NCBI GenBank assembly: GCA_022792885.1
Contig: JAAWBX010000037.1
Span: forward strand, 1 to 64,000
From: Lachnospiraceae bacterium
GTDB lineage: Bacteria > Bacillota > Clostridia > Lachnospirales > Lachnospiraceae
Direction: 5' to 3'
DNA: 64,000 nucleotides
The stretch's first letter is position 1; each line of letters begins with the position of its first letter. Positions 8,540-17,845 of the stretch are shown here, one piece after another. The notes under the pieces were generated by a model. The model was given only the letters and a program-made list of their open reading frames with translations. It was not told the DNA's origin and made no database searches. The position numbers and the translations under genes were made by a program.

Positions 8540-8998
8540 TCACGTACGGCCGTCCAAAATTTTCCGAAGTTTCTCCATTACCAGTATGGTATCGTCCACG
8601 CTCCGGACCGCGCACAGAATCGTGTCGTCCCCCGCGATACATCCCACGATCTCATGAAAATGCAATTCATCCAGAGCCGCCGCCACCGCCATGGCCATAC
8701 CGGACACCGTCTTCAAAACAAGAATATTCTGCGCCATATCCATGGAAAGAAAACCGTCCCGGAGCACACGGATATATTTCTCGTTCATCTCGTCTTCCTT
8801 TTTCTGAAGAACGATGTACTTCTGCCTGCCGCCGGCCCCCGTGGCTTTCGACAGCTTCAGCTCCCGGATGTCCCGGGAAACCGTGGCCTGAGTCACGCGA
8901 AACCCCGCCTCGTTCAGTTTCTTCGCCAGCTCCTCCTGCGTCTCGATCTCATAACGTCCGATCAATTCCACGATCTTACTGTGCCTCTCCGTTTTCAT
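8540..8998 (-). CDS. argR: Arginine repressor ArgR
   Basis: A 152-residue regulator of arginine metabolism that binds DNA as an arginine-bound hexamer. The N-terminal winged helix (1-70) includes QATVSRDIRELKL, and the C-terminal oligomerisation and arginine-binding domain includes the GCIAGDDTILC loop. It has a good ribosome site and lies between nadK and recN, the usual position in Clostridia. No arginine biosynthesis genes are present in the window, so it acts in trans. Confidence 0.95.
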   Translation of the reverse strand: MKTERHSKIVELIGRYEIETQEELAKKLNEAGFRVTQATVSRDIRELKLSKATGAGGRQKYIVLQKKEDEMNEKYIRVLRDGFLSMDMAQNILVLKTVSGMAMAVAAALDELHFHEIVGCIAGDDTILCAVRSVDDTILVMEKLRKILDGRT

Positions 8999-9031
8999 GG
9001 TCTTCCCTCCTCCTGTATAAACTTTACCCGC

Positions 9032-9862
9032 TCAACTCTCCTGCATCTTATCTCTCAGATTTTCCAGAAAACTGATCCGGCTCAGCTTAAAAATCTTCGT
9101 CACTCGCTCGGACCGGCTGATCTCAATGCGATCCCCTGCCCGCAAAGGCACCTCGCCCTTCCCGTCAAACCCGACGATCGCCGCCAGTTCCCGGTCTTTC
9201 CTTGGCGTAAGCTCAATCCCGATCCGGGCCGTATCCGGAAGCACAATGCTACGGTTGATCATCGTATGAGGCGAGATCGGCGTCATCAGGATCAGAGAAG
9301 CCGCCGGAGCCACGATCGGGCCTCCCGCCGACAAATTGTATGCGGTTGAACCCGTAGGTGTGGCAACGATCATTCCGTCCGCCGCATACTTTTTCAGGAT
9401 TTCCCCATCCACTTCCACCGTAAAACAGATCACGTTCAGCGAATTGCCTCTTCCCAGCACAATATCGTTCAAGGCAATATCCCGGCAGATCACACGGCCG
9501 TTCCGCAGGATATCCCCTTTCAGCATCATGCGGTCCTCCACCATGGGAGTTTCCGCCATCAGACGATTCAGCGCATCCGTCAGAGACGGCAGATCGATCT
9601 CCGCCAGATATCCCAGCGTTCCCATGTTGATCCCGATCAGGGGGATACGACTGTCGTTCCAGTCCCTGGCCGCCTGAATCATGGTTCCGTCCCCGCCGAT
9701 CACAAGGAGGCATTCGGTATCCGGCGGAATCTGCTTCTTCCCTTCCCGACCCCCTACAATCTCACAGGATTTTCCGTTCGAAAAGAGATAGCGGCAGATA
9801 TAACCGGCCGTCTCGCCGCCCAGATCTTTTTCCGGATTCGTTATGATCGCAAACCGATTCAT
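9032..9862 (-). CDS. nadK: NAD kinase
   Basis: A 276-residue ATP-NAD kinase that makes NADP. The family motifs GGDGTMIQAAR (about residues 55-65) and PTGSTAYNLSAGGPI (about 168-182) are complete and the length is normal. It follows tlyA closely in the same operon. A supply of NADP fits the nearby NADP-linked genes, but the linkage to this operon is the standard clostridial one. Confidence 0.95.
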   Translation of the reverse strand: MNRFAIITNPEKDLGGETAGYICRYLFSNGKSCEIVGGREGKKQIPPDTECLLVIGGDGTMIQAARDWNDSRIPLIGINMGTLGYLAEIDLPSLTDALNRLMAETPMVEDRMMLKGDILRNGRVICRDIALNDIVLGRGNSLNVICFTVEVDGEILKKYAADGMIVATPTGSTAYNLSAGGPIVAPAASLILMTPISPHTMINRSIVLPDTARIGIELTPRKDRELAAIVGFDGKGEVPLRAGDRIEISRSERVTKIFKLSRISFLENLRDKMQES

Positions 9863-9880
9863 CTTCTGTCCGCCCCTCTC

Positions 9881-10684
9881 TTAATCCAACGCCGTATGGG
9901 CCTCTTCCACGACCCGTTCCGGAGAAAATCCGGAAAAATCGGCCGGCGTCCCGGACTTTTCCAGATAAATCAGATATTCGATGTTCCCCTCCGGCCCTTT
10001 GACCGGGGAATAGGACAATCCCCGCACGGAAAAACCGCAGGCCAAAGCCGCGTCCCGGATGCTTTCGATCACTTCCCGGTGAACGGCCCGGTCCCTCACC
10101 ACGCCTTTTTTTCCCACTTTCTCCCGGCCGGCTTCAAACTGGGGTTTGATCAGACAGACCATGCGGCCTTCCTCTTTCAAAAGAGCCCGGGCCGGCCCCA
10201 TCGCTTTCGTCAAAGAAATAAAAGAAATATCGCAGGAAGCGAAATCCAGCGGCTCCGGCACCTCTTTCTCCGTCACATAACGGATGTTGGTTCTTTCCAT
10301 ACAAACGACCCGCTCATCCTGCCGCAAAGACCAGGCCAACTGGCCGTGCCCCACATCCACCGCATAGACTTTCGCCGCTCCGTTCTGCAGCATACAATCC
10401 GTAAAACCTCCCGTCGAGGCGCCGATATCCATGCAGATCTTCCCGGTCAGATCCAGATGAAAAACCTCCACGGCCTTTTCCATCTTCAGGCCTCCGCGGC
10501 TGACGTATTTTAACGCGGAGCCTCTCACTTCAATGAGCGCCTCCGAAAAAAACGTACTGCCCGCCTTATCCTCTCTCTGGCCGTCCACAAAAACAATTCC
10601 CGCCATAATCAGCGCTTTGGCCTTCTCCCGCGATTCGGCATGGCCTCTGTTCACCAGAAGCACGTCTAAACGTTCTTTTGTCAT
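9881..10684 (-). CDS. tlyA: TlyA family rRNA methyltransferase
   Basis: A 267-residue protein with an N-terminal S4 RNA-binding domain (about 1-60: RLDVLLVNRGHAESREKAKAL) and a FtsJ-like SAM-dependent methyltransferase domain (MDIGASTGGFTDCML, then the DISFISLTKA motif). Family members 2'-O-methylate rRNA cytidines. Its ATG overlaps the dxs stop as ATGA, implying coupled translation. The clostridial nusB-xse-ispA-dxs-tlyA order is conserved. Confidence 0.93.
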   Translation of the reverse strand: MTKERLDVLLVNRGHAESREKAKALIMAGIVFVDGQREDKAGSTFFSEALIEVRGSALKYVSRGGLKMEKAVEVFHLDLTGKICMDIGASTGGFTDCMLQNGAAKVYAVDVGHGQLAWSLRQDERVVCMERTNIRYVTEKEVPEPLDFASCDISFISLTKAMGPARALLKEEGRMVCLIKPQFEAGREKVGKKGVVRDRAVHREVIESIRDAALACGFSVRGLSYSPVKGPEGNIEYLIYLEKSGTPADFSGFSPERVVEEAHTALD

Positions 10685-12555
10685 GTATTGATCTCTCCTG
10701 CGCAGGCTTCTTTGATCCGCCGGAAAACAGACCGTTCATCCAGCTTCAGCGCCTGGTACAGCACATCCGTATCTCCCTGTTCCACAAAGAAATCCGGTAC
10801 CCCTAAGTTCAGGACCCGGCACTCCCGATGCGCTTCGTGCATGTATGCGGTCACGGCCTCGCCGTACCCTCCCCGCAGCACATTATCCTCCAGCGTCACA
10901 AACAACGTATGACTTCCGGCCAGCCTGTCCAAAAGTTCTGTGTCCATCGGTTTGACAAACCGGACGTTGACAAACGTCGCACAGATCCCCTCTTCCAGAA
11001 GCCGTTCACAGACTCCCGCGGCTGTTTTTACCATACTGCCGACGGCCAGAAGAACCAGAAAACGTCCTTCTTTTAATACTTCGCTCTTTCCCAGGACCAT
11101 CGGATCCCGACATTCCTTAAGACCTCGGTACGCCGTCCCCCTCGGATAGCGGACCGCGATCGGACCCTCAAACGATACGGCAAATTCCAGAGCCGCCTTC
11201 AGCTCGCCGCTGTTCTTGGGCGCCAGGATCGTCATACCGGGCATCTGAGACAGATAACTCAGATCAAACACTCCCTGATGCGTCTCCCCGTCGTTTCCCA
11301 CCAGACCGGCCCGGTCAACGGCAAAGATCACCGGAAGTTTCTGAAGACAGACATCCAGAAGGATCTGGTCATAGGCCCTCTGAAGAAACGTGGAATAGAC
11401 CGCCACCACCGGCTTCAAACCGCCAACGGCCAAACCGGCCGCAAACGACACGGCGTGTTCCTCCGCGATTCCCACGTCATAAAAACGTTCCGGATACATG
11501 GAAGCAAAACGTTTCAGGCCGGTTCCGTCCGCCATAGCCGCCGTAATGGCCACCAGCCTGTCCTGTTCGGCGGCCAGCCGACAGATCGTCCGGGCAAATA
11601 CGTCCGTGTAGGTCGGCGCCGTTTTTTCTTTCTTCGGGCGCCCCGTAGCCGGTTCAAAAGGCGATACACCGTGAAAAAACGAGGGCCTCCGCTCGGCCGG
11701 TTCGTAACCCCGGCCTTTCTGAGTCAGAACGTGAACCAGAATCGGCCGGTTGATCTGCCTGGCTTCTTTAAAAATCCTCACCATCTGCGGAATGTTATGT
11801 CCGTCGATCGGCCCCACATACGTGATATCCAAATTCTCAAACAGCATGCCCGGTATCACCAACTGCTTGATACTGCTCTTGGTCCGACTGATCGTCTCCA
11901 CCAGGGAACCGCCGATACCCGGAACCTTCTGTAACTTGTTCGCCACGTCCTGCTTCAGCTCATTGTATCCCTTCGCCATACGGATTCGGGAAAGGTACGT
12001 GGAAATCCCCCCGGTACTCTCCGATATGGACATATTGTTATCATTCAATACAATAATGAAATTCGAATGTACCCGCGACGCGTTGTTCAGCGCCTCGTAA
12101 GCCATGCCTCCGGAAAGAGAACCGTCGCCGATCACCGCCACCACGCCATAATCCCCGCCCAGGAGTTCCCTGGCCTGGACCAACCCGATCCCGGCGGACA
12201 AAGACGTAGAGCTGTGCCCGGTTTCATAGACGTCACAGGAACTCTCCCGCAATTTGGGAAAACCGCTCAAGCCGCCAAACCGGCGCAGTCCGTCAAACGC
12301 ATCCTTCCGTCCGGTCAGGATCTTATGCGTATAAGACTGATGCCCCACATCCCATATAATCTTGTCTTCCGGCGGCGAAAACGCCAGATGCAGAGCCATG
12401 GTAAGCTCCACCACGCCCAGATTCGACGCCAGATGCCCGCCGTTCTCCGACACTTTCAGAAGAAGAAAGTCCCGGATCTCTCTGGCCAGTTCCGGATACA
12501 GTTCCGGATCCAGTTTCTGAATATCCCCCGGCATTCGGATATTGTCTAAAACCAT
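10681..12555 (-). CDS. dxs: 1-deoxy-D-xylulose-5-phosphate synthase
   Basis: A 624-residue thiamine-dependent enzyme that opens the MEP isoprenoid pathway from pyruvate and glyceraldehyde-3-phosphate. The thiamine diphosphate site is visible as GDGSLSGGMAYEALNNA, and the transketolase-type pyrimidine domain as FDVGIAEEHAVSFAAGLA-like residues around 370. It lies directly after ispA, so the first enzyme and the prenyl synthase of isoprenoid synthesis are co-transcribed. The length and all domains are normal. Confidence 0.96.
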   Translation of the reverse strand: MVLDNIRMPGDIQKLDPELYPELAREIRDFLLLKVSENGGHLASNLGVVELTMALHLAFSPPEDKIIWDVGHQSYTHKILTGRKDAFDGLRRFGGLSGFPKLRESSCDVYETGHSSTSLSAGIGLVQARELLGGDYGVVAVIGDGSLSGGMAYEALNNASRVHSNFIIVLNDNNMSISESTGGISTYLSRIRMAKGYNELKQDVANKLQKVPGIGGSLVETISRTKSSIKQLVIPGMLFENLDITYVGPIDGHNIPQMVRIFKEARQINRPILVHVLTQKGRGYEPAERRPSFFHGVSPFEPATGRPKKEKTAPTYTDVFARTICRLAAEQDRLVAITAAMADGTGLKRFASMYPERFYDVGIAEEHAVSFAAGLAVGGLKPVVAVYSTFLQRAYDQILLDVCLQKLPVIFAVDRAGLVGNDGETHQGVFDLSYLSQMPGMTILAPKNSGELKAALEFAVSFEGPIAVRYPRGTAYRGLKECRDPMVLGKSEVLKEGRFLVLLAVGSMVKTAAGVCERLLEEGICATFVNVRFVKPMDTELLDRLAGSHTLFVTLEDNVLRGGYGEAVTAYMHEAHRECRVLNLGVPDFFVEQGDTDVLYQALKLDERSVFRRIKEACAGEINT

Positions 12556-12559
12556 TCCG

Positions 12560-13447
12560 TTATTTCTCCCTTGTAATTAACATCCCGATCAGGTTTTTTA
12601 AAAACTCCGTGCAGGAAGGCAATGCTTCCAGCTCCCGGATAGCCTGTCCCGAAATCTCCTCCACGTCGCGCTTCGCCTGATCCAGCCCGACCAGCGTCAC
12701 ATGGGTCGTCTTATGATTCTTCTCGTCGCTCTTCACCGGTTTCCCAAGTTCTTCCGGCCTGGCAATCAGATCCAGAATATCGTCCCGTATCTGAAACGCC
12801 ATCCCCACCTGCCCGGCGATCCGCTCCATCCGGCCGACCTCCTCGTCGGAGGCTCCGGCCAGAACCGCGCCGATCATCAGGGACGCCTCCAGAAGAGCGC
12901 CCGTCTTCAGGCGATAAATAAAATCCAATTTATCCGCAGGAACCGGTTTCCCCGTCAATTCCACATCCACGGTCTGTCCGCCGATCATTCCATAAATTCC
13001 GGTCTTGTTCGACAGGATCCGGAGCGCGCGCAGGATCCGGTCGGGCGCCCCGCCCAGAGCGGCCGCCTTCACCGCCGTCTCAAACGCAAATATCATCAGG
13101 CCGTCTCCGGCCAGAATTGCCATGTCTTCCCCGTAAGCGACCCAGGTGCTCGGTTTGTTTCTGCGCATCTCGTCCCCGTCCATAGCCGGAAGGTCGTCGT
13201 GAATCAGGGAGGACGTGTGTATCATCTCGATCGCCGCCATAAAAGGCTCGATCGCCTCCCCTTCCCCGCCAAACATCCGGTATGTCTCCCACATCAACAG
13301 CGGACGGAGGCGTTTGCCTCCCGCCGACACACTGTAATTCATCGCTTCCAGCACGATTCGCTGAAATCCTTCCTCCTTCGGAAGATATTTTCGAATCACC
13401 GCTTCCACGGCCTGCCCCCGGACTTCCATCTCTTCCTTAAAATTCAT
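12560..13447 (-). CDS. ispA: Polyprenyl (farnesyl) diphosphate synthase
   Basis: A 295-residue short-chain trans-prenyl transferase. Both aspartate-rich motifs are present: first DDLPAMD (about residue 86) and second DDILD (about 225). The start at 13447 has GGAGGGAG upstream and overlaps the end of xseB by 11 bases; an upstream in-frame start would extend it into xseB. It probably makes farnesyl or geranyl diphosphate for undecaprenyl and quinone-type lipids; chain length is inferred from family and context. Confidence 0.93.
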   Translation of the reverse strand: MNFKEEMEVRGQAVEAVIRKYLPKEEGFQRIVLEAMNYSVSAGGKRLRPLLMWETYRMFGGEGEAIEPFMAAIEMIHTSSLIHDDLPAMDGDEMRRNKPSTWVAYGEDMAILAGDGLMIFAFETAVKAAALGGAPDRILRALRILSNKTGIYGMIGGQTVDVELTGKPVPADKLDFIYRLKTGALLEASLMIGAVLAGASDEEVGRMERIAGQVGMAFQIRDDILDLIARPEELGKPVKSDEKNHKTTHVTLVGLDQAKRDVEEISGQAIRELEALPSCTEFLKNLIGMLITREK

Positions 13448-13652
13448 GAAGCTCTCCCTCCTCGTCCACCAGCATGCACTGTTTCTCGATCCGGTCGATC
13501 TGAGTATCGGCATATTTTACCAGCTTCAAACCTTCCTGATACCAGGTAAAAGACTCCTCCAGAGAATTTTCTTCGTTCTCCAGTCTCTCCAATATCCGAT
13601 CCAGCCGCGCGAGCGCTTCCTCCAATGTCTCCGGTCCTTTACTCTCCGTCAT
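13437..13652 (-). CDS. xseB: Exodeoxyribonuclease VII small subunit
   Basis: A 71-residue all-helical protein. The family core LEEALARLDRILERLENEE is followed by SLEESFTWYQEGLKL. It pairs with XseA to make the single-strand exonuclease VII. The ATG at 13652 is preferred over an upstream TTG because the protein then has the family length and a GAGGG site. It overlaps xseA by 14 bases and ispA by 11 bases. Confidence 0.93.
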   Translation of the reverse strand: MTESKGPETLEEALARLDRILERLENEENSLEESFTWYQEGLKLVKYADTQIDRIEKQCMLVDEEGELHEF

Positions 13653-14901
13653 ATCTTTGTCCCTCAAAAATCCGTTCGATCCGGGCTTTCGCGTACCCGT
13701 CCGAATAATGAATCCGAATCCGCTCCCCGTCCTTTAAATCCGCTATGCCGGACACCGGACGTCCTTCCTCCGTCTCCGTATAGGCATAACCGCCCCGAAA
13801 ACGATGAAGCGGCGAAAACCCTTCCAGCTTCTGAGCCAGAATCGCCAGCGCATGCCGACGGCTCTTCAGCCTGTCCTCCATCTGCCCTCTCAGGCGCTCT
13901 TCCCGACCGCTTAAGGCTATCCGAAATTCCTTTATCCGGCTCCCGGGAGCAAAACTTCTCAAACGAGAAGCCGCCAGATCCGCCCGGCTCTTCTTCCTCT
14001 CGAGCTGATACTGCATCAGACGGGATAAACGTTCTCTCTTCTCGTATATTCCCTGTTCCAGGATTCGATAATCAAAAACGGCCAATTCCGCCGCCGCCGA
14101 AGGCGTTGGCGCCCGGAAATCCGCTACATAGTCCGTGATCGTCGTGTCCGTCTCATGCCCAACCGCCGAAATCACCGGCGTATCGCAGTCAAAAACGGCC
14201 CGGGCTACCGCCTCCTCGTTAAAAGCCCAAAGCTCCTCCAGAGAACCGCCGCCCCGCCCGACGATCAGACAGTCCAGCCCCATCGCATCCAGAGTCTCGA
14301 TTCCCTTTACCAGACTGGCAACCGCGCCCTCCCCCTGCACCTGAGCCGAATACAGATAAATCTGCACATACGGATTGCGCCTTTTGGCGATATTCAAAAT
14401 ATCCCGGATCGCCGCGCCGCTCGCGGCCGTCACCACACCCAGTTTTTTTACATAAGAAGGAATCGCCTTTTTATATTCCTCCGCAAACATCCCCATCTCT
14501 TCCAAGGACTGTTTCAACGCTTCAAAACGGGCGTAAAGCTCCCCGACCCCGTCCAACCGGATTCCCTTCGCGTACAACTGATATCTGCCGGCCGCCTCAT
14601 AGATCCCGATCTTCCCGGAAACGACAACCTTCTGCCCTTCTTTCAGAGGAAAAGAAAGCCCTTTCCGATCCCCGGCAAACATCACGGCCGACAAAGTCCC
14701 GCTCTCGTCCTTCAGAGTAAAATAAAGATGACCCGAAGGATGGTCCTTACAATTGCTGACTTCCCCCCGCACCGATACTCTGCACAACAGGAAATCCTGA
14801 TCAAACATATTGCGGATATAACGGTTGACCTGCTCCACCGAATAGACGCTGACTCCCGTCGAACGGCCGCGCGAAGCCTCCCTGAAAGAAGCCCGCGTCA
14901 T
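13639..14901 (-). CDS. xseA: Exodeoxyribonuclease VII large subunit
   Basis: A 420-residue catalytic subunit of exonuclease VII. An N-terminal OB-fold (about residues 18-110: VRGEVSNCKDHPSGHLYFTLKD) is followed by the catalytic domain with GRGGGSLEELWAFN and SAVGHETDTTI, then a coiled-coil region and a C-terminal segment. Start and stop overlap nusB and xseB, so the block is translationally coupled. Confidence 0.95.
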   Translation of the reverse strand: MTRASFREASRGRSTGVSVYSVEQVNRYIRNMFDQDFLLCRVSVRGEVSNCKDHPSGHLYFTLKDESGTLSAVMFAGDRKGLSFPLKEGQKVVVSGKIGIYEAAGRYQLYAKGIRLDGVGELYARFEALKQSLEEMGMFAEEYKKAIPSYVKKLGVVTAASGAAIRDILNIAKRRNPYVQIYLYSAQVQGEGAVASLVKGIETLDAMGLDCLIVGRGGGSLEELWAFNEEAVARAVFDCDTPVISAVGHETDTTITDYVADFRAPTPSAAAELAVFDYRILEQGIYEKRERLSRLMQYQLERKKSRADLAASRLRSFAPGSRIKEFRIALSGREERLRGQMEDRLKSRRHALAILAQKLEGFSPLHRFRGGYAYTETEEGRPVSGIADLKDGERIRIHYSDGYAKARIERIFEGQRYDGE

Positions 14902-15347
14902 CCGTCCACCAGCTTTGCCAGGATTCCGTTAACAAAAGAACGCGAATCCGGACCTCCGTATTTCTTCGAGATCTCAACCGCTTCATTGATGGCAACCTTA
15001 ACCGGCACCGTGTCGTCATATCTCATCTCATACAAAGCCAGGCGGATCAGCGTCAGATCCACCCGGCTCATCCGGCTTGTCTTCCAGCCTTCCGAGACTT
15101 CATTGATGCGTTCATCCAGCTCGAAAACCTTACACGAAATATCCCGGATCCGCTCCTCCATCGACGCGCGCTCTTCCTCCGTCATCTTCGGGACCCTGGC
15201 CAGGTCCCGTTCTTCGAGTTCCTCCTCACTCAGATCCGTCAAACCCGAAAAATACCGGGAAACCTGCTCTTCCCCCTCCCCGGTTTCATGAAATTCACGG
15301 GAAAAAAGCACACAAAATGTATGTTCGCGCCGCTCTCTTCTTGTCAT
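14898..15347 (-). CDS. nusB: Transcription antitermination factor NusB
   Basis: A 149-residue all-helical RNA-binding protein that joins NusE/S10 in rRNA antitermination. It opens with the family RRERREHTFCVLFS segment and ends with AINEAVEISKKYGGPDSRSFVNGIL. A short acidic insertion follows residue 20. It is the first gene of the nusB-to-recN operon; the asp23-like gene upstream has its own terminator. Confidence 0.94.
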   Translation of the reverse strand: MTRRERREHTFCVLFSREFHETGEGEEQVSRYFSGLTDLSEEELEERDLARVPKMTEEERASMEERIRDISCKVFELDERINEVSEGWKTSRMSRVDLTLIRLALYEMRYDDTVPVKVAINEAVEISKKYGGPDSRSFVNGILAKLVDG

Positions 15348-15363
15348 ATGTTATCCTCCGATA

Positions 15364-15395
15364 AAAAAAGAGTGTCACTCTGGGCACTCTTTTTA
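15364..15395 (-). terminator. Terminator between the asp23-like gene and nusB
   Basis: An 11-bp stem (AAAAAGAGTG with CACTCTTTTT) followed on the minus strand by a T run. It closes the transcript that comes from the spoIIIA and asp23-like genes. Confidence 0.85.
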
Positions 15396-15404
15396 ATTTT
15401 GTTC

Positions 15405-15794
15405 CTATTGGGTGTTTTCAACGTTCACGCCGGCCACTTTGACATTCACTTCGCTGACAGTCAGACCGGTCATATTCTCAATCGCTGATTTTACCTTTTC
15501 CTGGACCATGGCACACACTTTCGGAATGCTGTAGCCGTACTCGATATTCAGTGAAATATCGGCGGAAACGACCCGGTCGGTCATCTCAACCTTCACTCCC
15601 TTGGAGAGATTCTTCATTCCAAGTTTTCCGACCAGTTCATTCGTGATATTCCCAGCCATGGAAGCCACGCCTTCCGTCTCCGTTGCTGCAAAACCCGCGA
15701 TAATAGCAGCCACATCATCGGCAATCATAACCTCGCCGATGGATTCCTTCGACGGTATCGTGTGGGCGCTTCTGCTTTGTTCTTTCTCAGACAT
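15405..15794 (-). CDS. Asp23/Gls24 family envelope stress protein
   Basis: A 129-residue Asp23 (DUF322) protein. The family features EVMIADDVAAIIAGFAATE, near residue 22, and the strand VVSADISLNIEYGYSIPKV are both present. Asp23-type proteins are membrane-associated and linked to envelope homeostasis. This position, between spoIIIAH and nusB, is typical of Clostridia (the yqhY position in Bacillus, where it sits near accBC and nusB). It has a good ribosome site and a terminator downstream. Confidence 0.9.
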   Translation of the reverse strand: MSEKEQSRSAHTIPSKESIGEVMIADDVAAIIAGFAATETEGVASMAGNITNELVGKLGMKNLSKGVKVEMTDRVVSADISLNIEYGYSIPKVCAMVQEKVKSAIENMTGLTVSEVNVKVAGVNVENTQ

Positions 15795-15868
15795 TCCTCT
15801 TACCTCCGGGTATTTCTATGTAATATGAACACATTATAACAAAGATAGAAGGAATTTGCAAAGTATTT

Positions 15869-16585
15869 TTACTGTGCCAGCTCCATAAGTGTAATAACGA
15901 TCTGGCTGGCTTCCATTTCGCATTTCCGTTTTACGATATCCTCGATCTGAGCCCGCTCCGCGTCGGTAATGGAAGCTCTGGCGATCACCACATCCGCCTG
16001 ATTATCTACGATCGTAACGATCGAGTTGTCAAAACCTTTCGCGGTCAAAAGCGTTTCGGCCGAATTTTCCTTCTCCGCGATCTGCGTCAGCGTCAGCATG
16101 GAAGCGACGGCTTCCTGTTTGGCTTCCTCCGAAAGACCCGCGTTATTTATGATCTCCATGTAATTTTCCTTGCTTCTGGCCCGGACCTGCTCTCTCTCCA
16201 GCATAACGTTGGCCAGATAATCCACCACCGTTGTCCCGCTGGTCAGGATTGCTTCACCCGGAAGATTTCCGGACGCCTCCTGCCCGCCGGCCGCTTCGTC
16301 GTTGGGATCGTTATCCAGGCTCGCGATTTCCTCCGCCACGGGCGTTTCCTCTCCCTCGGTTTCACCGGCGGACGGACTCATGGCATCCGAAAGAGCCTGG
16401 TTTTCCGCCAGAATATCCTCCTCGGAAATGTCCTGCATGCCTACCGGCGCATCTTTTCCGGTTTCGGATACCGGCGCGTCCGCATCGGCCGCGCCTTTTC
16501 CGGCGTAATTCAGATACCCGGCCACGGCAATCATGACCGCCAGCAGCGTAAGTACAACCTGATTTCGTTTGAAGATTCGTTTCAC
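15869..16585 (-). CDS. spoIIIAH: Stage III sporulation protein AH
   Basis: A 238-residue single-pass membrane protein of the mother cell whose extracytoplasmic domain forms a ring docking with forespore SpoIIQ. A helix spans residues 8-27 (VVLTLLAVMIAVAGYLNY). A long acidic, low-complexity linker (about 30-110) follows, and then the YscJ/FliF-like ring-building domain (ENYMEIINNAGLSEEAKQEA to the end). It is the last gene of the operon, with only a 17-base gap after spoIIIAG. Confidence 0.93.
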   Translation of the reverse strand: MKRIFKRNQVVLTLLAVMIAVAGYLNYAGKGAADADAPVSETGKDAPVGMQDISEEDILAENQALSDAMSPSAGETEGEETPVAEEIASLDNDPNDEAAGGQEASGNLPGEAILTSGTTVVDYLANVMLEREQVRARSKENYMEIINNAGLSEEAKQEAVASMLTLTQIAEKENSAETLLTAKGFDNSIVTIVDNQADVVIARASITDAERAQIEDIVKRKCEMEASQIVITLMELAQ

Positions 16586-16601
16586 TTTGTTCGCTCCTTT
16601 A

Positions 16602-17228
16602 CTATGGTTTCCCAGATACTCTTTTTAATACTTTAATTTTATGAACCGGTACGTCAAATAATGCCCCGACCGCCTCACAGATTTCTGTTTTTACCGCCGG
16701 TATATCCCCGCCCTCGCAGATCACCACGACGCCCTCTATCCGGGGCATGATCTGACGCACAAGATAAGGCTCCCCGCCGGAACTCCCGCCGGTCAAAACC
16801 GTACTTTTCTCGGTCCTGCTCTCCTCCGATTCCCGGCTCCCGCCGCCGGAATCGCTTTCTTTCACCCGGTTGGACGACACGTTCTCATCCGTTTGAAACA
16901 CCGATTCTTCCGACGTTTTCAATGTGATCATAACGTCCGCCTGACCGACCCCCTCTACCGATGAGAGAACGTCTTTCAGCCGGTTCTCCAAAAGCTTCGC
17001 ATAATCCGAAGTCCCGCCGCTCCCCGTGACCGCCCGCTCAGACCCTTCCCCCGCTCCCGACAGGCCGTCTCCTTTTGCCTCCTTTTGTGTTTTCTCGGAA
17101 CCCGTTCCCGGACTGCCCGGCAAAATCAGCAGCAAAAGTCCCAGGCAGGCGGCTATCAGAAGAAATAACCGGTTCTTCCCCAGATCTTTCCACCATGATT
17201 TCCTGTTCGGCTTCTCTTCCTGTCCCAT
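16602..17228 (-). CDS. spoIIIAG: Stage III sporulation protein AG
   Basis: A 208-residue single-pass membrane protein forming the large ring of the SpoIIIA-SpoIIQ channel. The transmembrane helix is near residues 21-38. A serine- and glutamate-rich linker follows, with the ring-building segment LLENRLKDVLSSVEGVGQAD and the terminal fold (VRQIMPRIEGVVVICEGGD). It is 12 bases downstream of spoIIIAF. The low-complexity insert around residues 120-145 (many S, E, G) matches the known beta-insert region of the family in position. Confidence 0.93.
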   Translation of the reverse strand: MGQEEKPNRKSWWKDLGKNRLFLLIAACLGLLLLILPGSPGTGSEKTQKEAKGDGLSGAGEGSERAVTGSGGTSDYAKLLENRLKDVLSSVEGVGQADVMITLKTSEESVFQTDENVSSNRVKESDSGGGSRESEESRTEKSTVLTGGSSGGEPYLVRQIMPRIEGVVVICEGGDIPAVKTEICEAVGALFDVPVHKIKVLKRVSGKP

Positions 17229-17239
17229 ATCTCCCCTCC

Positions 17240-17833
17240 TTACTCCTCCTGTCGACGGACCGAAATCACTTCCTGCGGCACTTCATATTCCTCCGCCAGA
17301 TCCGCCCGGATCTTCTTCATGATCGGATGCGCCTCCCCGTCCTCCTGCCATGGTTCCTCCCCCGTTTCGATCGGCTCAATATAAATTTCCGATGAAGACA
17401 ACCCTCTTCCCGACAACACGATGTCCAGGGAGAGAATACGCCCGAAATCCGGCGAATCCGTATCTTCCTCAAAAACAACCGACAAACTGCGCAGAAAATA
17501 GCCTTCCTGACCGGCCATCTGCGTGACTCGTTCCTGAATCACGCCCCGGTACTCCGTCAGGATCATCTGATAACGGGCCTCATTCCCCGTCTTCGCCTCC
17601 AGCCTCAGATCCTCTCTCGCCATCTGTCCCTGAACTTCCTCCATGGCTTCTGCCAGGCTTTCGCTCAATCCGACAATCGAAAAAACCGGAGAAATCACCA
17701 GAAGAATAAAAACGACTCCCAGATAAAGCCGGATATACTTCCGATATTTCTGTGCCGGAAGAAGATGCTGTACCACCGTCATCAGAATATAAAAAACCGC
17801 GATCTGGCGGACCCAGTCCAATACCCGATTCAT
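17240..17833 (-). CDS. spoIIIAF: Stage III sporulation protein AF
   Basis: A 197-residue membrane protein with two N-terminal helices (about residues 10-57) and a soluble ring-building-like domain behind. The opening VLDWVRQIAVFYILMTVVQ is typical of SpoIIIAF. It belongs to the mother-cell secretion-like channel that keeps the forespore active. It lies 12 bases after spoIIIAE and 11 before spoIIIAG. Confidence 0.92.
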   Translation of the reverse strand: MNRVLDWVRQIAVFYILMTVVQHLLPAQKYRKYIRLYLGVVFILLVISPVFSIVGLSESLAEAMEEVQGQMAREDLRLEAKTGNEARYQMILTEYRGVIQERVTQMAGQEGYFLRSLSVVFEEDTDSPDFGRILSLDIVLSGRGLSSSEIYIEPIETGEEPWQEDGEAHPIMKKIRADLAEEYEVPQEVISVRRQEE

Positions 17834-17845
17834 AAAAACCCCCTT